Below, one piece after another: positions 59,206 through 64,000 of a stretch of DNA of 64,000 nucleotides (position 1 is the first letter of the stretch; each line of letters starts with the position of its first letter). Made by a program: the position numbers and the translations under genes. Location: positions 1 to 64,000 of the forward strand of contig NZ_LIVT01000015.1 in NCBI RefSeq assembly GCF_001905905.1. The letters are read 5' to 3'. Under the pieces are notes generated by a model. The model was not told the DNA's origin. It ran no database searches and saw only the letters and a list, made by a program, of their open reading frames with translations. This DNA is from Streptomyces sp. CB02366. GTDB taxonomy: Bacteria; Actinomycetota; Actinomycetes; Streptomycetales; Streptomycetaceae.

Positions 59206-60264
59206 CTACGGCCGCCGGGCAGGGTACCCGCCGCCCCTCTCGCCCCTGCGGCTCCGCGCCGGACTCGGCGGCGGACCAGGGGTTTCCCCGCCCCCGTACA
59301 GAGCGACGACGTCGGCGGCGGCCCCGGCCAGCAACGTGCGGGCCTCGGGCGGGTCGAGGACCTCCACGGCCGCCCCGAACGCCAGGAGGGGCCGCGCCCG
59401 GCCGACCTCCGCCACGGCCAGTTCCGCCAGCAGCCACTCCCCCGGCTCCTCCCCCGGCCGGGGACCGTCCGGCCGGGGCTCCCCGGTCAGCGCGCCCGCG
59501 TTCAGCCGCCGGAACAGCTCCAGGCGGTCGCGGCGCACCCGCACCCGCAGCCGTACCGCCGCCGGGCGCTGCTCCACCCCGGCGCGCAGCACCTCCCACA
59601 CGTCCGCCAACTCCGCGCCCGCGCGCCGCCGCACGGGGTCTTCGGTGGGTTCGGCGGAGTGGATCCGATCGGCGCGGAAGAGGCGGGGGTCCCCGTCGAG
59701 ATCCGCGACCAGGTACCAGACGCCGGCCTTCACGACGAGGCCGTACGGATCGACGGTGTAGTCGCGCGGGGCGTCCTGGCCGCTGTGCCGGTAGCGCAGG
59801 CGCAGCCTCAGGTCGGCGAGGACGGCGTCGTGGAGTTCGGCGACGTCGACGACGGCCCGGGGGCCGCTCATCCAGCGGACCGGGTCCACCAGGACGCGGC
59901 GGCTGGTCCGCTCGGCGGCCGGGCGGTGCGGGGCGGGCAGGGCCGCCATGAGCTTGCGCAGGGCGGAGCCGAGGGCGGCGTCCAGGCCGAGGGCGGCGTG
60001 CGCGTCGTCGGCGGTGAACACGAACAGGGCGCGCGCCTCGTCGGCGGTGAGGCCGGTGACGTCGGTGCGGAAGCCGGGAAGCAGGGCGATACCGCCGTAC
60101 CGGCCGCGTTCGGCGTAGACGGGCACCCCGGCGGCGGAAAGCGCCTCGACGTCCCGGTAGACGGTGCGGACGGAGACGTCGAGGCGCTCGGCCAGCTCGC
60201 GGGCGGGGACGGTGCCCCGGGTCTGGAGCAGCAGGAGGACGGCGAGCAGCCGGTCGGCTTTCAC
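59206..60264 (-). CDS. YafY-type HTH/WYL-domain regulator
   Basis: A 352-residue regulator. The N-terminal DeoR-like HTH is LQTRGTVPARELAERLDVSV then RTVYRDVEALSAAGVPVYAE (about 14-55). The WYL domain (140-210) has YGLVVKAGVWYLVADLDGD with the Trp-Tyr-Leu core, and a WCX-type C-terminal part follows to about 320. WYL proteins bind nucleic-acid-type ligands or respond to stress. The last 30 residues are Pro/Arg-rich. The ATG at 60264 begins the HTH directly. It stands alone on the minus strand, 66 bases past the thioesterase stop. Confidence 0.9.
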   Translation of the reverse strand: MKADRLLAVLLLLQTRGTVPARELAERLDVSVRTVYRDVEALSAAGVPVYAERGRYGGIALLPGFRTDVTGLTADEARALFVFTADDAHAALGLDAALGSALRKLMAALPAPHRPAAERTSRRVLVDPVRWMSGPRAVVDVAELHDAVLADLRLRLRYRHSGQDAPRDYTVDPYGLVVKAGVWYLVADLDGDPRLFRADRIHSAEPTEDPVRRRAGAELADVWEVLRAGVEQRPAAVRLRVRVRRDRLELFRRLNAGALTGEPRPDGPRPGEEPGEWLLAELAVAEVGRARPLLAFGAAVEVLDPPEARTLLAGAAADVVALYGGGETPGPPPSPARSRRGERGGGYPARRP

Positions 60265-60330
60265 CGGACCATGATGACGGGACCGGCGGCGCCCCCGTCC
60301 ACGGCGGCCCCCTCCCGGCGGCCCGGGCGG

Positions 60331-61212
60331 CTACGCCGTGCGCGGGGCCTTGGCGAGCTGGCGGGACTGCGCGACGAGGCGGTCGGCGCTGTCCCAGACC
60401 TCGGCGTCCTCCTCCAGGAAGCCGCCCGCCAGGTTGCGGGTGGTGATCGCGACGCGCAGCGGGCCCGGGGCGGGCCGGCAGCGGATGTGGGTGGTCAGCT
60501 CGACGGTGGGGGTCCAGCCGGTCAGACCCAGCTCGAACGAGGTCGGCGGCAGGGCGTCCACGGTGAGCAGCAGCGACAGGGCGTCCGGGTCGCGGCCGTC
60601 GGCCAGGCCGAACCAGCCGCGCATCTCCCCCTTGCCGGACGGCGCGCCGATCGCCCAGCCCACGGTGGCCGGGTCGAGCTTGATGTCCAGGCGCTCGGTG
60701 ATGGCGGAGCTGCCCGGGATCGGGGCGTCGCCGTCGCTCGGACCGAGGCAGTGGTCCCGGCTGGGCATGGCGGGCGGCAGGGCCGTCGTGCGGACGTCGT
60801 CGGGGAGCGCGTCCAGGTCGCCGTACGTGGCCAGGACGCGGATGCGCTCGACCTCGCCGCCCTCCTCGTCGTACTGGAGGAGCGACGCCTGCCCGGTGGA
60901 GAGCGTGCGGCCGGTGCGGACGACCTCGGTGCGGATCACGGCGGGGCCGGGCACAGAGGCGGTGAGGTAGTGCGCCGAGACCGAGAACGGGTCGGGGTGC
61001 GGCAGCGCCTCGCCCAGGGCCCGGCCGATCAGGGCCAGCAGATAGCCGCCGTTGACGGCGTGGATGATGGTCCAGCCCGCGGAGAGCTCGGCGTCGTAGA
61101 CGCCCTCCTCGCGCAGGGTGACCGCGGTGTCCCGGTCGAACTCGCTGTCGCCGATGGTCGCCCGGGCGGCCCGCGCCGCTCCGGCCACTGTCTCAGTCGC
61201 TGCCTGTGCCAT
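60331..61212 (-). CDS. TesB-like acyl-CoA thioesterase (double hot-dog)
   Basis: A 293-residue protein of the bacterial thioesterase family with two fused hot-dog domains. Segments DSEFDRDTAVTL, WTIIHAVNGGYLLALIGRAL and the C-terminal TPTVELTTHIRCRPAPGPLR match this group. It should hydrolyse acyl-CoA or acyl-ACP. I use ATG 61212; an ATG three codons upstream (61221) is equally possible because neither has a clear Shine-Dalgarno. A 14-bp imperfect palindrome lies 25 bases upstream and could be a TetR operator. It stands between the WYL regulator and a universal stress gene. Confidence 0.85.
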   Translation of the reverse strand: MAQAATETVAGAARAARATIGDSEFDRDTAVTLREEGVYDAELSAGWTIIHAVNGGYLLALIGRALGEALPHPDPFSVSAHYLTASVPGPAVIRTEVVRTGRTLSTGQASLLQYDEEGGEVERIRVLATYGDLDALPDDVRTTALPPAMPSRDHCLGPSDGDAPIPGSSAITERLDIKLDPATVGWAIGAPSGKGEMRGWFGLADGRDPDALSLLLTVDALPPTSFELGLTGWTPTVELTTHIRCRPAPGPLRVAITTRNLAGGFLEEDAEVWDSADRLVAQSRQLAKAPRTA

Positions 61213-61236
61213 GGCATGCACGGTACATCGACCGCC

Positions 61237-61250
61237 CTACTGAGCGGTAG
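61237..61250. promoter_or_regulatory. operator-like palindrome upstream of the thioesterase
   Basis: CTACTGAGCGGTAG pairs at five of seven arm positions, 25 bases upstream of the thioesterase start. The form resembles sites of lipid-responsive TetR repressors. The remaining gap to 61490 shows no gene. Confidence 0.35.
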
Positions 61251-61490
61251 CTTTTTGCGTTCGCCCTCCGCATCGGCCGACGCGGCATCCGCGCTTCCGG
61301 CCCGTCCTCCCGGACGACCCCCGGAGCACGCACCCTGCCACGGAGAACCGACAGATGAACAAAGGTGTGAAAACGGCTGAAATGCCTACTCTTCGAGAGA
61401 GGGCTGCCGTCACCCGGCCGACCGCCCGCCCCGCGCCCGCTGCGTCCGGCGGGCGACGCCCCGCCGTCCGCCGCCGGGAGAGGAGACATC

Positions 61491-62339
61491 GTGAAGCAAC
61501 CCGTCATCGTCGGGGTCGACGGTACGCCGGACAGCCTGCACGCGGCCGGCTGGGCGGCCGACGAGGCTCGCCGCAGAGGGGCGCCGCTCCTCCTCCTGCA
61601 CGGGCACGAGCCCGCCCTCCTCGGCGATGCCGACCGTGAACGGCAGGCCGCCGAGCACGCGCTCCACGACGCCCTGACCCAGCTCCGCGAACAGCACCCC
61701 GACGTGGAGGCCCGTGCCGAACTGGTCGCCCGGCCCGAGGCCGAGCTCCTGACCGAGCGGGGCCGCGAAGCCGGGATGATCGTGCTCGGCTCCCGCAGAC
61801 CGGGACCGGTCGCCGGCTTCCTCCTCGGGTCGGTGGGGCTCCGCGTGGTGAGCAGGACCCCGTGCCCGGTGGTGATGGTCCGGGGCGGCGAAGCCGTGCG
61901 CCGTCCGCCGAGGGGCGCGGTGGTCGCGGGCGTCCCCCCGGAGGAGGACGAGGCGACGGCGGTCCTGGACTTCGCGTTCGAGACCGCGGCGGTGAACGGC
62001 GTCCCCCTGCGGGCGGCACGGGCGTGGGCGCTGCCCACCCTCTTCCCGAACCGGACCGGCGTCCTGGGCCTCTCCGACCGGCCGGACGAACTCGACGCGG
62101 AGCACCGGCGGAAACTGGTCCGCCTCCTGAAGCCGTGGCGCCGCCGCTATCCCGACATCGCGGTGACCGAACACGTCGAACGGGGATTCGCCGCCGACAT
62201 GCTGGTGAATCTCGCCGCCGGCGCCCGCCTCCTGGTCGTCGGACGCAGCAGCACCCCGGGCAGCCGCTATGTGGGGCACGTCGTCCACGCGACGCTCCAC
62301 TTCGCCAACGCCCCCGTCGCCGTCGTCCCCACGCCGTAG
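61491..62339 (+). CDS. tandem universal stress protein
   Basis: A 282-residue protein with two Usp domains. Domain 1 (1-140) begins QPVIVGVDGTPDSLHAAGWA and has the ATP-binding GSRRPGPVAGFLLGSVG (98-114). Domain 2 (150-282) ends RLLVVGRSSTPGSRYVGHVV, where the second GxxG-type loop is weaker. It is likely a cytoplasmic ATP-binding stress protein. The GTG at 61491 has GGAGAGGAG upstream. It is convergent with a clear paralogue at 62411-63259; the two share IVGVDGT, GSRRPGPV and YVGHV segments, so they probably arose by duplication. Confidence 0.92.
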   Translation: MKQPVIVGVDGTPDSLHAAGWAADEARRRGAPLLLLHGHEPALLGDADRERQAAEHALHDALTQLREQHPDVEARAELVARPEAELLTERGREAGMIVLGSRRPGPVAGFLLGSVGLRVVSRTPCPVVMVRGGEAVRRPPRGAVVAGVPPEEDEATAVLDFAFETAAVNGVPLRAARAWALPTLFPNRTGVLGLSDRPDELDAEHRRKLVRLLKPWRRRYPDIAVTEHVERGFAADMLVNLAAGARLLVVGRSSTPGSRYVGHVVHATLHFANAPVAVVPTP

Positions 62340-62371
62340 ACGTCGCCGCGGGCCTCTGCCCCCAGGGCGGC

Positions 62372-62400
62372 CCGGCGCCGCTGCCCCGCTCCGGCGCCGG
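62372..62400. terminator. possible bidirectional terminator
   Basis: CCGGCGCCG (62372-62380) pairs with CGGCGCCGG (62392-62400) across an 11-base loop, between the two convergent universal stress genes. GC-rich hairpins are frequent here, so support is modest. Confidence 0.4.
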
Positions 62401-62410
62401 CCGCCGGTGC

Positions 62411-63259
62411 TCACCGGGTGGGGACGAGGGCGATGGGGGCGTCGGCGAAGTGGAGTACGGAGTGGGCGACGTGGCCCACGTAGCGGGTGCCGAGCCTGCT
62501 GCGCCGGCCGACGACCAGGAGTTGCGCCGAGGCGGCGAGGGAGACCAGCATCTCCGCGGTCGGCCCCAGCTCGACGTGCTCGACCACCGTGACCTCGGGG
62601 TGGGCCCGGCGCCAAGGCCCCAGCCGTTCGAGCAGACCGCTCCGGTGGGCCGCCTCCAGGCTCCCGCGCGTCTCCGCCAGGGCCAGCGCGGCGGGATGGC
62701 GGGTGGCGACGGGGGGAAGGTGCCAGGCGCGTGCGGCCCGCAGCGGAGCGCCGCGGGTGGCGGCGGCCCGGAAGGCGAACTCCAGAACCGCGTCGGCCTC
62801 CTCCGCGTCCTCGGGGACGCCCACCACGATCTCGCCGTTCCGCGGCCGGTGGCTGACGGTGCCGCCGCGGATGAGGACCACGGGGCAGGCCGCCCGGCTC
62901 AGTACGCGCAGTCCGACCGACCCCACGAAGAACCCGGTGACCGGCCCCGGCCTGCGGGAGCCCAGAACGATCATCCGCGCGTCCTCGCCGCGCTCCACCA
63001 GCAACTCGGTCTCCGACCCCACCGCCAGTTCCCCCGTCACCTCGACGCCTTCGTGGCGTTCGCGCACCCACGTCACGGAGGTGTCGAGGAGGTCCCCGGC
63101 CTCGTCGTCCTCGTAGCCCTCCCCGCCGAAGCCGGACCTCTCGTAGCCGTGCAGCAGGACCAGGGGGGCCTCCTGCCGCCGCGCTTCGCGGGCCCCCCAG
63201 TCGGCCGCGAGCAGGCTGTCGGACGTTCCGTCGACTCCGACGATGACGGGCTGGGGCAC
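62411..63259 (-). CDS. tandem universal stress protein
   Basis: A 282-residue paralogue of the product at 61491, the same length and two-domain form. It begins QPVIVGVDGTSDSLLAADWG, has GSRRPGPVTGFFVGSVG in domain 1 and QLLVVGRRSRLGTRYVGHVA in domain 2. An acidic insert (GGEGYEDDEAGD) sits in the first half. The GTG at 63259 has AAGGAG eight bases upstream. The two genes face each other across 71 bases, so they are separately promoted and might respond to different signals. Confidence 0.92.
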   Translation of the reverse strand: MPQPVIVGVDGTSDSLLAADWGAREARRQEAPLVLLHGYERSGFGGEGYEDDEAGDLLDTSVTWVRERHEGVEVTGELAVGSETELLVERGEDARMIVLGSRRPGPVTGFFVGSVGLRVLSRAACPVVLIRGGTVSHRPRNGEIVVGVPEDAEEADAVLEFAFRAAATRGAPLRAARAWHLPPVATRHPAALALAETRGSLEAAHRSGLLERLGPWRRAHPEVTVVEHVELGPTAEMLVSLAASAQLLVVGRRSRLGTRYVGHVAHSVLHFADAPIALVPTR

Positions 63260-63794
63260 GGTGTCTCCTTCGAAGAGGATCGGCGGGCGGCGCCCGACCG
63301 GGTCGGCGCCGGGGCGGGCCCGCGCCGCCCTCCCCCGACGCCCGGGGTCAACAGCAGGCTAGGGCTCTCACCGCCGTTCGCACGTCATGGGCGCATCGGG
63401 GTGAATCGGCCGGACGCACCGGCGGCCGGACGCACGGGGCGGGAGGGACGCACGGGGCGGGAAGGAAGGCCGCGACCCGGCGCGGGGCGGCTCGCAGCGC
63501 AGGCCGTGGCCCGCCGGAGCCGCCCGGGCGGTTTCCTTCGGATCATCTGGTCAGCCGGGTGATCCGAAGGAGTCGGCCTATCCGTTACCGCGAGAGCTGT
63601 CACGGCTCTTTTCAGGCTTTTTTACACCTCCAGCACCTTGAGGTCAGTTCACGACAAAGCAGGACGGAAATTGGCCACAGTCCCGTGACGTGAAGCCGTC
63701 ATGTGAACAAGCTGCGTAGGTTCTGGGCCCGGCTCGGGAATCCTTGGGGTGCCCGGCCGCACAGTTCGTCCACAGCAACCGGAGGGGAAATCGC
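63260..63794. other. gene-free region with a 12-bp inverted repeat
   Basis: 535 bases without a supported gene. TCCTTCGGATCA (63534-63545) and its exact complement (63560-63571) flank a 14-base spacer. The sequence from 63590 to 63790 is AT-richer than the window and probably holds the promoter of the gene at 63795. GGAGGGG lies eight bases before that start. Confidence 0.5.
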
Positions 63795-64000
63795 ATGGCT
63801 GACATCGACCTCGGCGTGGCGTCCGACTGGGACGAGGGGGACACCCACGGCCGCGTCAAGCTGCGGCAGAACCAGGTTTACAAGGACTCACCGAAGAAGG
63901 ACGTGCTCATCAGCTCCCCGGTGAGCATCGAGCTGTCGGTGAACACGAACCACTCCTCCTCGCAGGAGGCGGACAAGATCTACTTCACGACCCACCACGG
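63795..64000 (+). CDS. unrecognised protein, 5' part only
   Basis: A frame starting at ATG 63795, with GGAGGGG as a strong ribosome site, that runs off the end of the window after 68 codons. The visible product begins MADIDLGVASDWDEGDTHGR and continues with polar, Ser/Asn/Lys-containing sequence (SPVSIELSVNTNHSSSQEAD). It lacks a signal peptide or membrane helix in the visible part. Codon use is less GC-biased than in neighbours, with several Lys AAG and Asn codons, which may point to a different origin. I do not recognise the family. Confidence 0.7.
   Translation, partial: MADIDLGVASDWDEGDTHGRVKLRQNQVYKDSPKKDVLISSPVSIELSVNTNHSSSQEADKIYFTTHH

Overview
The window is a high-GC actinobacterial chromosome segment that reads as Streptomyces. 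Third codon positions are almost all G or C, GTG and TTG starts are common, several small actinobacterial families occur, and the core gene order (ilvE-leuB, serA-ilvC-ilvN-ilvB, gatB-gatA-gatC, ligA, mnmA, iscS) is the one I recall from Streptomyces and, in looser form, from Mycobacterium. No rRNA, tRNA, CRISPR array or transposase gene was found.

Layout. 0-3 kb: branched-chain amino acid genes ilvE and leuB and a 42-residue protein. 3-6 kb: an AAC(2')-type acetyltransferase, a secreted streptogrisin-like serine protease and a nitroreductase-fold protein close to iodotyrosine deiodinase. 6-10 kb: proline catabolism (P5C dehydrogenase, proline dehydrogenase) with a divergent PucR-type regulator. 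10.5-14.5 kb: an NCS1 permease, a divergent TetR regulator and an amidohydrolase, with a clean inverted repeat between the divergent starts. 14.7-18.7 kb: an apparent polymorphic toxin operon: a large membrane/pilin-like protein ending in a restriction-endonuclease-fold domain, then an immunity-type protein and a translationally coupled unknown. 18.9-24.6 kb: serA, ilvC, ilvN, ilvB with an attenuator and a 13-codon leader peptide. 24.6-42 kb: a GGDEF/degenerate-EAL membrane protein, two oxidoreductases, a PQQ-type sugar dehydrogenase lipoprotein, a LAL-type LuxR regulator, an acetyltransferase, an MMPL transporter, a Tat-exported phospholipase C and an anion permease. 42-57 kb: gatB-small membrane protein-gatA-gatC, an RmdB-like GGDEF/EAL protein, ligA, a MetE-C-like protein, an SDR, a LOG-type protein, mnmA, an amidase and a cysteine desulfurase. 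57-64 kb: small membrane proteins, a TetR regulator with repeated operator-like sites, a WYL regulator, a thioesterase, two convergent universal stress proteins and the start of an unrecognised gene.

How it works together. Much of the segment is amino-acid and tRNA housekeeping: ilv/leu/serA biosynthesis, GatCAB for Gln/Asn-tRNA formation, and MnmA with a cysteine desulfurase for tRNA thiolation. Between these blocks sit accessory modules. The most notable are the pilin-toxin/immunity operon, two c-di-GMP proteins with opposite patterns of motif loss, and a dispersed structured repeat. The repeat has two full copies (11-191 and 45903-46058) and one half copy (52876-52919). The two full copies differ in sequence in most stems but keep base pairing through paired changes.
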